From the NCBI GenBank assembly GCA_964453155.1, contig CAYVQU010000013.1:1-52539 (forward strand): a stretch of 52,539 nt of DNA. The letters are read 5' to 3'. The DNA comes from CAYVQU01 sp964453155 (GTDB lineage: Bacteria > Chloroflexota > Anaerolineae > Anaerolineales > UBA11858). This document shows, one piece after another, positions 31,717 through 40,027 of the stretch. The translations under genes and the position numbers were made by a program. The notes below the pieces were generated by a model that was given only the letters and a program-made list of their open reading frames with translations, did not search any database and was not told the DNA's origin. Every line of letters starts with the position of its first letter. Position 1 is the stretch's first letter.

Positions 31717-33477
31717 ATGCCAATCCAAATTCTCGCCGATGAAATCGCTTCCCAAATTGCAGCTGGTGAAGTTGTAGAGCGACCAGTTTCAGTCGTCAAA
31801 GAGTTACTTGAGAACGCAGTCGATGCGGGGGCGCAGTTTATTTCGATTACGGTCGAAGGGGCCGGTCAGCGGCTCATTGAGGTCGCTGATGATGGTTGTG
31901 GTATCCCCGCGGCTGAAATTACCCTGGCGATGGCTCGCCACGCGACCAGTAAACTCTCGAAAACGGAAGATCTCTTCCGCATCGCGACGCTGGGATTTCG
32001 CGGGGAAGCTCTGGCCTCGATTGGATCGGTTTCCCGGCTGACGATCAGCTCCCGGCCCAAAGAGGCCGAAATGGGGGTGCGGCTGCTGGTCGAAGGGGGG
32101 CAGGTGGCCGAACCGCAACCCATTGGCATTCCAGCGGGGACGGTAATCCGAGTGGAAGATTTATTTTACAATGTTCCGGCTCGTAGAAAATTCTTGAAAA
32201 CAGATCGTACCGAACGCCGTCAAATCGATACCCTCGTAACCCGGTATGCCTTAGCCTATCCTCATATTCGCTTCCAACTCCGGCAAGAAAATCGTCAGGC
32301 TCTCCAAACCAGTGGTAAAGGTGATCGGCGGGAGGTATTAGCCAATTTATATGGCGTAGAAATTGCCAAGCAAATGATTGAAGTGGTGGCTGAAGATGAT
32401 GACTTGCGGATCACCGGGTTTATTTCTCCAACGACGGTCACTCGTTCTAATCGCCGTGAGATCATCTTTTTCGTGAACGGTCGCCCAGTGCAGGATTCAG
32501 CCCTAACCACGGCCTTGGTTCAGGCTTATCACACCCTATTGATGGTTGGGCGTTATCCATTAGCAGTGATGTTCTTGGAACTATCCCCACACCTGGTGGA
32601 TGTGAATGTCCACCCGGCTAAGTCTGAAGTCCGCTTTCGGGATCGGGACAGCATTTTCCGCGGGGTTGGCCGGGCGACGCGCCGAGCATTGCTGGCCCAC
32701 ACCCCGGTTCCCGGTGTAGAAATGGAGAGCCAACTCCCCCGGTGGTCTCCCACTTGGAAAAGTGATTCCCCCCCCTCCCGGCCAGAGATGGGACCAGCCT
32801 GGGGATTGAGTTCAGCAGACTACCAGCAAGATTCTACTGGTCAATCCGCAGTGGATTCAAACCCGGCCGCTCAAGCAGAATTACCACGGGTGACCATCCC
32901 CCTGTTACGGCTGATTGGTCAAGTGGCAGCCACTTATTTGATCGCCGAGGGACCCGATGGCTTATATTTAATTGATCAGCACGCGGCTCATGAACGGGTA
33001 TTGTTTGAACGATTCATGGCTCAGCGAGAAGAAACCATTCCGGCCCAAACATTATTGGAACCAGCTACGGTAGAATTTCCTCCGGCACACGCTCGTTTGC
33101 TTGAAGAGCAGTTACCCGTGTTGGCTGAATTGGGTTTTCAGGTCGAACCGTTTGGGCGGGGCACATTTTTGTTGCGGGCTATTCCCACAATTTTGGCAAA
33201 TATGAATCCTTCCGCCGCATTAAATGTTTTGGTCGAAGATTTTGAAGAAGATGAAACTCCGCTAGCCCATCAGATTGAAGAGAAAATTATTGGGCGCGTT
33301 TGCAAACGCGCCGCAGTTAAAGCTGGTCAGGTTCTTTCTGTAGAAGAGCAGCAGGCCCTTATCAAAGATTTAGAAGCCTGCCAATCACCGCGAACATGCC
33401 CGCATGGTCGTCCAACAATGATTCACTTATCAGTAGATTTGCTAGAAAGACAATTTGGCCGTAGAGGAGCACGTTGA
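31717..33477 (+). CDS. mutL: DNA mismatch repair protein MutL
   Basis: 586 residues. The N-terminal GHKL ATPase has motif I VVKELLENAVDAGA, motif II DDGCGI, and motif III TLGFRGEALASIGSV. After a Pro/Ser-rich linker (about 340-390) the C-terminal dimerisation domain carries the endonuclease motif DQHAAHERVLFE (the DQHA-x2-E-x4-E pattern) and the CPHGRP zinc motif. It is therefore a nicking MutL of the type found in bacteria without MutH. mutS is not in the window. It overlaps the FHA-cyclase start by 4 bp (GATG). Confidence 0.95.
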   Translation: MPIQILADEIASQIAAGEVVERPVSVVKELLENAVDAGAQFISITVEGAGQRLIEVADDGCGIPAAEITLAMARHATSKLSKTEDLFRIATLGFRGEALASIGSVSRLTISSRPKEAEMGVRLLVEGGQVAEPQPIGIPAGTVIRVEDLFYNVPARRKFLKTDRTERRQIDTLVTRYALAYPHIRFQLRQENRQALQTSGKGDRREVLANLYGVEIAKQMIEVVAEDDDLRITGFISPTTVTRSNRREIIFFVNGRPVQDSALTTALVQAYHTLLMVGRYPLAVMFLELSPHLVDVNVHPAKSEVRFRDRDSIFRGVGRATRRALLAHTPVPGVEMESQLPRWSPTWKSDSPPSRPEMGPAWGLSSADYQQDSTGQSAVDSNPAAQAELPRVTIPLLRLIGQVAATYLIAEGPDGLYLIDQHAAHERVLFERFMAQREETIPAQTLLEPATVEFPPAHARLLEEQLPVLAELGFQVEPFGRGTFLLRAIPTILANMNPSAALNVLVEDFEEDETPLAHQIEEKIIGRVCKRAAVKAGQVLSVEEQQALIKDLEACQSPRTCPHGRPTMIHLSVDLLERQFGRRGAR

Positions 33478-34964
33478 TGTGGAGTTTATTAGTACGAGTC
33501 CCAGGAAAATCTCCCACAGAGTACCAAATTACGCCCGGAAAAGCCATCATTGGTCGCAAAAGCGGTAACGACATTTCGATTGCCGATCCATCGGCTTCTA
33601 GATTACATGCTGAAATTAAATTGGACGAGAATTCAAATGCGCTTACTTGTTCGGATTTAGGCAGCACCAATGGCACTTTTATAAACCGAGAACGGATTTC
33701 CGTACCGGTTTTGCTGGCGAATAACGATCTAATCCGGATTGGGGGCACCACGATGGACGTGTCGTACAATCCTCAAGGGGTTGAACCAGTTGATTTTTCA
33801 GGGGCCCAGCCTTTTACCCGAGAATTGGTTCTGGAGTCACTTGATCATCATGCTGTGTTGGTTTACGACGTCGCCCGGCAACTGAATACCGTTACCGATA
33901 TCGATTCTGCTTTAAGCGAGGTTTCAAAATTAATGAAACGTTCCATGGGGGCCGATCGCTGCCAGGTTATTTTGGCCGCAGACTTTGATAAGATGTCCGA
34001 ATTGCGGTTTCCCACCAGTATTGCGGAATCGGCCATAAATCAACGTTCCGCGGTGATTGTCCAGGACATGTCTACCAGCTCTTTTGGCCGGGTTAGCAAT
34101 AGTTCGATGCTGATGCGGATTCGATCGGCGTTGTGCGTCCCGGTGATGGCTGCCGAGAAGGTCATCGCCCTGATCTATATGTATAAAACCGATGATAACG
34201 GGCGTCCGTTCAGTCAGAAGGATTTGCAACTTGCAGTGGCGATCAGTCATCAGGCTGCGCTGACTATCCAACGGATGGACCTGCTAGAAAAGATCCGCCA
34301 GGAACAACGGGTTCACGAATTATTACAACGCTTTGTCTCACCTACCGAGGTGAAATACCTGGCCGATTCGTACTTGAAAGATGGACATTTGCCGGGCTTA
34401 ATGGGGCGGGAAGTAACCGTCATGTTTGCCGATTTGGCCAACTCCACCACAGTGGCCGAAAAAGTCGGGGCCGAAGCATTCGGTTCGTTGCTGGATCAAT
34501 ACTATAAAGCGATGACCGATTTGGTATTCGAGTACAACGGGGTCATAAAATTCATGGGGGATGGCATTATGGCCGTGTTTGGGATGACAGATAGCCGCAT
34601 CACAGATCCAGACAGCGCTAACCATGCAGTTCAGGGTGTTCAGGCCGGTTTGGCAATCTTAGACCATATTGTTATGGCCGAGTATGCCAAAGATATGCAC
34701 ATGGGAATTGGGATAAATTCCGGCACCGCAATGGTCGGCTACGTGGGGACGGAGCAACGAGTGGAGTTAACCGCGGTCGGGGATATTGTCAACGTGGCCT
34801 TTCGCCTCGAAAAATTTGCCCGTCCGAATCGTTTGCTCATCGGGCCTGAAACTGCAGTTGAAATCGCCGGACAATATCCCTTGAGTGATTTGGGTTCCCA
34901 AGATGTCCGTGGCCGGACCCAACCAACCCGAGTATATGAGGTTTTGCGGAAAGCACCGGAGTAA
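33474..34964 (+). CDS. FHA-GAF-class III adenylate/guanylate cyclase
   Basis: 496 residues. An N-terminal FHA domain (about 20-90: IIGRKSGNDI, SASRLHAEI, GSTNGTFIN) reads phosphothreonine. A GAF domain (about 135-270) follows, then a class III cyclase domain (about 305-470). The metal-binding aspartates are in VMFADLANST and FMGDGIMAVFG, and the C-terminal half includes AVGDIVNVAFRLE, where the second residue pair selects ATP or GTP. It would make a cyclic nucleotide in response to a ligand or redox cue sensed by GAF. It is probably cotranscribed with mutL (4-bp overlap). Confidence 0.92.
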   Translation: MMWSLLVRVPGKSPTEYQITPGKAIIGRKSGNDISIADPSASRLHAEIKLDENSNALTCSDLGSTNGTFINRERISVPVLLANNDLIRIGGTTMDVSYNPQGVEPVDFSGAQPFTRELVLESLDHHAVLVYDVARQLNTVTDIDSALSEVSKLMKRSMGADRCQVILAADFDKMSELRFPTSIAESAINQRSAVIVQDMSTSSFGRVSNSSMLMRIRSALCVPVMAAEKVIALIYMYKTDDNGRPFSQKDLQLAVAISHQAALTIQRMDLLEKIRQEQRVHELLQRFVSPTEVKYLADSYLKDGHLPGLMGREVTVMFADLANSTTVAEKVGAEAFGSLLDQYYKAMTDLVFEYNGVIKFMGDGIMAVFGMTDSRITDPDSANHAVQGVQAGLAILDHIVMAEYAKDMHMGIGINSGTAMVGYVGTEQRVELTAVGDIVNVAFRLEKFARPNRLLIGPETAVEIAGQYPLSDLGSQDVRGRTQPTRVYEVLRKAPE

Positions 34965-34974
34965 AACTTAGCCC

Positions 34975-35673
34975 ATGCCCATCATCAAAACTTTGCCGGG
35001 GGCGAATATGGACATCGACTTAGCAACCCCTGCGGATCAGATTGAATGGCAACAAGCGGAATGTCCTTGGAATGCGGCTGAAGGGGAGAATAACCGGAAA
35101 TGCGCGGTAAAAAATATCTCGATTTGCCCCTATTTTTGTGGAATTCGGTATCTAGATCAGGTTCTCTGTTCTTATCCCCAACCAAACCCTTATCAAGATC
35201 GAGTTCATGCCAGCCCAATTAGAATTGAAGGTCCCAAATTTGTTCAAGGGGCAGTATGTGAGCCGATAATACGATCATTACCGGAATGGTTTGGAATTGA
35301 AATTGCCATTCAGGAGTATGTGGTTGACATTGCGGAGATGCCCACATTTTTGGCCCAAAACCAGGATGAGACGGTTGGTTTTCTGACCTTGAAAATCCCA
35401 AACTCATTTACGGCTGAAATTCACGTGATGGGGATTTTGCCACAATGGCATCAGCAAGGGATTGGGCGACAATTATTGTGTTCAGCTGAAATATTTCTTC
35501 ACCGAGAAAACATTGAGTTCTTGCAAGTAAAAACTTTAAGTGCCAGCCATCCAGATTCGTTTTACGCCCAGACGCGGCTGTTTTACCTGGCGATGGGTTT
35601 CGTCCCCTTGCAGGAATTCCCTGGGTTGTGGGGGACGGAAAATCCATGCCTGCAGCTGATCAAAAAGCTATGA
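34975..35673 (+). CDS. GNAT acetyltransferase with Cys-rich N-terminus
   Basis: 232 residues. The C-terminal half (about 115-225) is a GNAT fold with the acetyl-CoA loop HQQGIGRQLLCSAEIFL and the conserved beta strand EIHVMGILPQW. The first about 65 residues are Cys-rich (ECPWN, KCAVKNISICPYFCGI, VLCSYP; spacing C-x12-C-x7-C-x3-C-x9-C) and may bind zinc or an FeS cluster. The substrate is unknown. An ATG at 35008 is an alternative start. The stop overlaps the alcohol dehydrogenase ATG (ATGA). Confidence 0.75.
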   Translation: MPIIKTLPGANMDIDLATPADQIEWQQAECPWNAAEGENNRKCAVKNISICPYFCGIRYLDQVLCSYPQPNPYQDRVHASPIRIEGPKFVQGAVCEPIIRSLPEWFGIEIAIQEYVVDIAEMPTFLAQNQDETVGFLTLKIPNSFTAEIHVMGILPQWHQQGIGRQLLCSAEIFLHRENIEFLQVKTLSASHPDSFYAQTRLFYLAMGFVPLQEFPGLWGTENPCLQLIKKL

Positions 35674-36650
35674 CGATTTCTAAAACATCCTATATGTCTG
35701 GCTTGTGGCTGGAAGATCAAAAACTCCGGCTCCGGACAGACATTCCCATTCCGAAGCCCGGACCTGAAGACGCGTTGATTAAGATCAGTTTGGCAGGGAT
35801 TTGTGCCACTGACCTGGAAATGGTGCGGGGTTATTATCCCTTTACGGGGGTTTTAGGCCACGAATTTGTGGGTGAGGTTATCCAAGCGCCAGCGGCCCCC
35901 AATATGGTCGGACAGCAAGTGGTAAGTGAGATCAATATTAGTTGTGGTTCATGCCCCGCTTGTGACCGGGGGGAATACAGCCACTGTTTTCAGCGTAAAT
36001 CGGTCGGTATCAAAAATCAGGCCGGGGTTTTTGCCGAATATGTTGTCTTGCCGATAAAAAATTTGCATCGGGTGCCCGATAATGTACCCGCTGATTGGGC
36101 TGTTTTTGCTGAGCCTTTGGCGGCCGCAGCTCAGATATTAACTCAGGTGACAATTCAACCCTCCGATCAAGTTCTAGTGGTGGGGGCTGGCCGATTAGGC
36201 CAGTTGATTGCCCAGGTTTTTGCCCAAACGGGCTGCCATTTGACTGTAGTAATTCGACATGAGTATCAGCGCCAAATTTTGCAATCCAGCCAAATAGATT
36301 CCATTAGAGAAGCTGACGTAAAAATAAATCGAATGGATTTCGTTGTAGAAGCAACTGGCTCCCCTGGCGGTTTTGGCTTAGCCGTTAAAGCGGTGCGTCC
36401 CCGGGGAACGATTATGCTTAAAAGTACCTATGCTGGGAAGATCGAAGCTGACTTATCGGAGGTAGTTGTCGATGAGATTACCCTGATTGGATCGCGGTGT
36501 GGTCCATTTTCACCTGCGTTGGAATTAATGCGAGCCGAACGAGTTGATCCGAGCTTACTTATTACCGCCCGGTACCCATTAAGTGCCGGTCTGGCGGCCA
36601 TTGAACATGCCAGTCAACCGGGGGTACTCAAAATTTTGATCGAACCCTGA
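35670..36650 (+). CDS. zinc-dependent alcohol dehydrogenase
   Basis: 326 residues of the medium-chain dehydrogenase/reductase family. Catalytic zinc ligands are Cys in GICATDLEM, GHE in VLGHEFVGEV, and a Glu/Asp further on; the structural zinc lobe is CGSCPACDRGEYSHC. The NAD(P)-binding Rossmann motif is VVGAGRLGQL. I chose ATG 35670, which overlaps the GNAT stop; the frame could open at 35628 inside GNAT. The substrate is unknown; sorbitol/threonine dehydrogenase-like members have similar signatures. Confidence 0.9.
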   Translation: MTISKTSYMSGLWLEDQKLRLRTDIPIPKPGPEDALIKISLAGICATDLEMVRGYYPFTGVLGHEFVGEVIQAPAAPNMVGQQVVSEINISCGSCPACDRGEYSHCFQRKSVGIKNQAGVFAEYVVLPIKNLHRVPDNVPADWAVFAEPLAAAAQILTQVTIQPSDQVLVVGAGRLGQLIAQVFAQTGCHLTVVIRHEYQRQILQSSQIDSIREADVKINRMDFVVEATGSPGGFGLAVKAVRPRGTIMLKSTYAGKIEADLSEVVVDEITLIGSRCGPFSPALELMRAERVDPSLLITARYPLSAGLAAIEHASQPGVLKILIEP

Positions 36651-36663
36651 AAGAATATTTTTA

Positions 36664-36711
36664 ACCACAGATGAACGCGGATAATTTTAAATATCCGCGT
36701 CCATCTGCGGT
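36664..36711. terminator. palindromic repeat acting as bidirectional terminator
   Basis: ACCACAGATG (36664-36673) with CATCTGCGGT (36702-36711), and inside CGCGGATA (36676-36683) with TATCCGCG (36692-36699). It sits between convergent genes with T/A runs on both sides; the sequence type is a common dispersed repeat. Confidence 0.65.
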
Positions 36712-36766
36712 TTCTTTAAAAAAAGCCGAATAATTGATTAGAGATGGTTTCTGTTACGGGGAGAGT

Positions 36767-37948
36767 TTATGAGATGGGGAGGTAAATTGAAAATGTCGTT
36801 CCTTCCCCTGGGGTGCTATCTACTTCAATGCTGCCCTTGTGACCTTCAATAATCCGTTTTACGACGGCTAACCCTAAACCAGTTCCCGCGGAGACATTTT
36901 CTGACCCAGGAACACGGTAGAATTTTTCAAATAATCCCGTTTGATGTTCTTTGGGAATGCCAATACCAGTATCTTCCACGGCAATAATGAGTTGTTTGTC
37001 ATTTGCGAAGGCCCGCAATCGAACTTCTCCAGCGGGGCGATTATATTTGATTGAATTACTGAGTAAGTTAATGACGGCTTGCTTAATTTTATCGAAATCA
37101 CCTTGAATATTCGGTAAATCGGCCTGAAAATCTGGTTCAAATGTTAATCCATTTTCGGTTACATTAGTCTGAACCAAAATTGCGCATTCAGCCAAGAGAT
37201 CTGCCGGTTGGATTGATTGTAATTCAAAGCTCGACCGTCCTGATTCGAGGCGAGCTAAATCTAAATAGGAGGTTGCCATCTCTGAGAGCCGGGTGGTTTC
37301 TCGTTGGATGACACTTACCATCTGATGATGTTTTTCTTTGGGGAGTTCAGGATACAACAATAATTGCGCGGCGGTATTAATAGACGATAGGGGGGTCCGA
37401 ATTTCGTGTACAAATTCTGAAATCAGATCAGATTGTTGAAATAACCGGGTATTCTCAATCGCCACTGCGGCTTGAGCCCCCAGGGTCATGAGAACCTCCT
37501 GATCTTCTATTGTAAAATTCCCATCAATTTTGTTGATCGCTTCCAACGCGCCAATAACCTTATTCTTGGTGATCAGGGGAACGCCCAATAACGAAGTGGT
37601 TGGCAATTGGATCGAATCAGCAATATTTTTAAAGTAGCGAGTATCTTGCTCAACGTCACCAATGATGATGGGTTCCTGGTTAGTGATAATCCACCCGGCA
37701 ATGCTGCTGCCGACTGGAACTTTTAGGCCTCGCATCAAGGGTTCATTGGTGGCCGCCTGAAAGAATAATTCACCTTCTTTTTCATCGTAGAGCAAAATCG
37801 AAGCCTCAGCCGCATTCGATAGATCCGCGGCAGCATTTACGATGCGATTCAGCAGAATATCTAAATCCAAGGTGGAGGCGAGATCATGGGAGATTTCGAT
37901 CAACCACTGATAGCGTTCCAAAAGGGTGCGTTGGGGAATGTCATTCAT
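36767..37948 (-). CDS. GAF-domain histidine kinase
   Basis: 393 residues, cytoplasmic. A GAF domain (about 25-165) precedes a HisKA domain with the phospho-accepting His in SEFVHEIRTPLSSI (about 180) and an HATPase_c domain (N box QAVINLLSNSIKYN, G1 DTGIGIP, G2 GTGLGLAVVK). There is no membrane helix, so it senses a cytosolic or membrane-soluble cue by GAF. It overlaps the sirtuin gene by 8 bp and is probably co-transcribed with it and with the receiver-ATPase upstream, a plausible partner. Confidence 0.93.
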   Translation of the reverse strand: MNDIPQRTLLERYQWLIEISHDLASTLDLDILLNRIVNAAADLSNAAEASILLYDEKEGELFFQAATNEPLMRGLKVPVGSSIAGWIITNQEPIIIGDVEQDTRYFKNIADSIQLPTTSLLGVPLITKNKVIGALEAINKIDGNFTIEDQEVLMTLGAQAAVAIENTRLFQQSDLISEFVHEIRTPLSSINTAAQLLLYPELPKEKHHQMVSVIQRETTRLSEMATSYLDLARLESGRSSFELQSIQPADLLAECAILVQTNVTENGLTFEPDFQADLPNIQGDFDKIKQAVINLLSNSIKYNRPAGEVRLRAFANDKQLIIAVEDTGIGIPKEHQTGLFEKFYRVPGSENVSAGTGLGLAVVKRIIEGHKGSIEVDSTPGEGTTFSIYLPIS

Positions 37949-38717
37949 TTGAAATTGCGTTATGGATCTCTGGGAATACTTCGGCTACATCTCCACAAAT
38001 GACGATACTGGCATGTTCATCAATGTAGGTCGGATTGTGATTGATCACGATGATTTTGGCATTTTGCTCAAGGGCCTCTAGCGGTAAGCGTGCAACCGGC
38101 GTTACCAGGAGAGAAGATCCAGCTACAATTATGAGATCACATTCTTGGGCAGCTTTTCTGGCCTGCAACCAAGGTTTTATCGGCAGTTGCTCACCAAATA
38201 AGATGACATCAGGCTTTAAGATTTTTTTACATTTCGGACAATGTGGGATTTCACCAGTCTCAATATAAGGCTCCAAGAACGTGTCCGCCGCAAACTGACG
38301 ATAACACCCAATGCAGGTTAGGGTTTGCATTGTGCCATGGACTTCGATAACATTGGCTGAGCCAGCCTTTTGGTGTAAGCCGTCGATGTTTTGGGTGATA
38401 ATTGCTTGGATAAAATTTTTTCTTTCAAGGCGTGCCAAGGTTAAATGGGCTGGGTTTGGTTTCGCCCGCCACATTTTTTTTGCCAATGGCTGTAACCAGT
38501 TAAAAAACTTATTGGGGTTGTGCCTAAAAGTAGACAGCGACGCCACTTCCATTGGGGAAAATTGCGTCCATAAACCCTGATCGGCTGAACGAAAATCGGG
38601 AATATCAGAAGGTGTTGAACTACCGGCTCCGGTTAGAACTACAGTATTTTGGGCTGCTCTAATTAATTCCGCTGTTTCCCGAGCCAGCGTTAAAGTCTCG
38701 CTTGAGGTTTGAGACAT
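37941..38717 (-). CDS. Sir2-family NAD-dependent deacetylase
   Basis: 258 residues. The NAD-binding motif GAGSSTPSDIPDFRS, the TQNIDGLHQKAG loop, the catalytic His in IEVHGTM, a four-Cys zinc module (CIGC...CPKC) and the VAGSSLLVTPVARLP strand are all present. It removes acyl groups from lysines using NAD+. It overlaps the histidine kinase and lies 3 bp after the CpaE-like gene, so the three form one unit: a link between NAD level and signalling is possible but not shown. Confidence 0.93.
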   Translation of the reverse strand: MSQTSSETLTLARETAELIRAAQNTVVLTGAGSSTPSDIPDFRSADQGLWTQFSPMEVASLSTFRHNPNKFFNWLQPLAKKMWRAKPNPAHLTLARLERKNFIQAIITQNIDGLHQKAGSANVIEVHGTMQTLTCIGCYRQFAADTFLEPYIETGEIPHCPKCKKILKPDVILFGEQLPIKPWLQARKAAQECDLIIVAGSSLLVTPVARLPLEALEQNAKIIVINHNPTYIDEHASIVICGDVAEVFPEIHNAISNE

Positions 38718-38720
38718 TAT

Positions 38721-39878
38721 TTACATAGTAGTTGGTCTGATAATCGCATTGGCTAGTTTTTCGAATTGTTGGGCGGTTACATTTCCTGATTGGTGTAAAA
38801 CCATCGGCGTATTGGATACCGCAGCCTGGAATGCTAGTTCTGGGGCTGGTGTAAATACGGTTGCGATTTTCTGTCCAATATCTTCTTCTACTTGTTTCCA
38901 GTTAAGCTGGACGCTGGAACGAATTCGATTGATGAGTACAACCCGTAACCGCGGTTCACCGATACCCAGGCTAAATAAATCCCGCATGAGGGCTTTCGTT
39001 TGAGCGACATTGCTCGGAGTCGGTTCAACGACTATGATGAGTTCATCACACATTTTTGCCAGTGATTGCGTTGCCGGTAATAGGGCTGATCCTAAATCTA
39101 ATAAAACCCATTGAGCAATATAGGGTAATTGTTTGGTTATGGCTTTGTAATGATCGGAACGCAAAATATTGACCGCATCTAAGGGGCGGGGGGAGGATAA
39201 TAGTAAGTTGATACCGGATTCGTGGGAAACTAAAATTTCCTCAACAGATTCGGTCGTGATGTCAGCGGGTTCTGTTGTCAATAATTGCTCAAGCCCGGCA
39301 GGATTTGAGTATCCTAAACTGCGACTGACATCCCCGCGACCAGGATTGAAATCAACCACTAATACATCTTGGTTGGAGACATTTTTCAACACAATGCCCA
39401 AATTTACGGCCAGGGATGAAACGCCTAATCCTCCTTTTCCAGCCAAAATGCCGATCAATCGGCCGCGTACGGCATCGCGCGATAATGGGCGCGTCATCGA
39501 TTTTTGTGAACGGGCCAACAAGACTTTAACTTGGGCAAACAATTCCCGAGGTTGGGTTGGTTTGGTGAGATAAACATCCGCGCCAGCTTCCAGACCAGAT
39601 ACTTTATCTTCCACTTGGGATTTGGCCGTGAACATGATGATGGGGACATCTTCGGTTTCGCTGTTTCCCCGCAGATGACGGGCGACCTCGATACCATCCA
39701 TCCCGGGCATCATAACATCCAGCAGAATTAAATCGGGGATTTCTTTGCTCACGGCCTCTAAAGCTTGATGTCCGTTTTCGGCGGCAATAATTTTGTAGCC
39801 CTGTCGTTCCAACATTAAACCAACTAGTCGAAGGGTATCAAATTCATCGTCGACGATTAGAATTTTTTCTCCAGCCAT
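38721..39878 (-). CDS. receiver domain-CpaE/MinD-like ATPase fusion
   Basis: 385 residues. The N-terminal receiver (about 1-125) has VDDE, the phospho-acceptor Asp in LILLDVMMPGMDG and a KP near the end. The C-terminal part (about 140-385) is a MinD/CpaE-type P-loop ATPase: the deviant Walker A GILAGKGGLGVSS keeps the signature Lys but has Val in the second Lys position, as CpaE-like pilus localisation proteins often do; Walker B is WVLLDLGS. It may localise or assemble pili or another polar machine. It opens a transcript that continues into the sirtuin and the histidine kinase. Confidence 0.9.
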   Translation of the reverse strand: MAGEKILIVDDEFDTLRLVGLMLERQGYKIIAAENGHQALEAVSKEIPDLILLDVMMPGMDGIEVARHLRGNSETEDVPIIMFTAKSQVEDKVSGLEAGADVYLTKPTQPRELFAQVKVLLARSQKSMTRPLSRDAVRGRLIGILAGKGGLGVSSLAVNLGIVLKNVSNQDVLVVDFNPGRGDVSRSLGYSNPAGLEQLLTTEPADITTESVEEILVSHESGINLLLSSPRPLDAVNILRSDHYKAITKQLPYIAQWVLLDLGSALLPATQSLAKMCDELIIVVEPTPSNVAQTKALMRDLFSLGIGEPRLRVVLINRIRSSVQLNWKQVEEDIGQKIATVFTPAPELAFQAAVSNTPMVLHQSGNVTAQQFEKLANAIIRPTTM

Positions 39879-39959
39879 ACTTTATTCTCCAGAAATGTGT
39901 GCGGTATTGTGTATGCGTGTACGAATATTTTACCAAATAAATTGGTACCTTAGTACTGT

Positions 39960-40004
39960 AGAATGATTTTGCTTGCAGGAGAGTAGCTGATGCAAAATCA
40001 TTCT
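39960..40004. repeat. 13-bp inverted repeat between divergent genes
   Basis: AGAATGATTTTGC (39960-39972) and GCAAAATCATTCT (39992-40004) are perfect arms around 19 nt. It sits between the CpaE-like gene and tilS, immediately before the tilS -10 box, where a regulator could act on both. Confidence 0.55.
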
Positions 40005-40012
40005 TCAAGGGT

Positions 40013-40018
40013 TATAAT
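40013..40018 (+). promoter_or_regulatory. -10 box of tilS
   Basis: TATAAT, 9 nt before ATG 40028; the expected start leaves a leader of only a few nucleotides. Confidence 0.5.
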
Positions 40019-40027
40019 CAATTTGCT

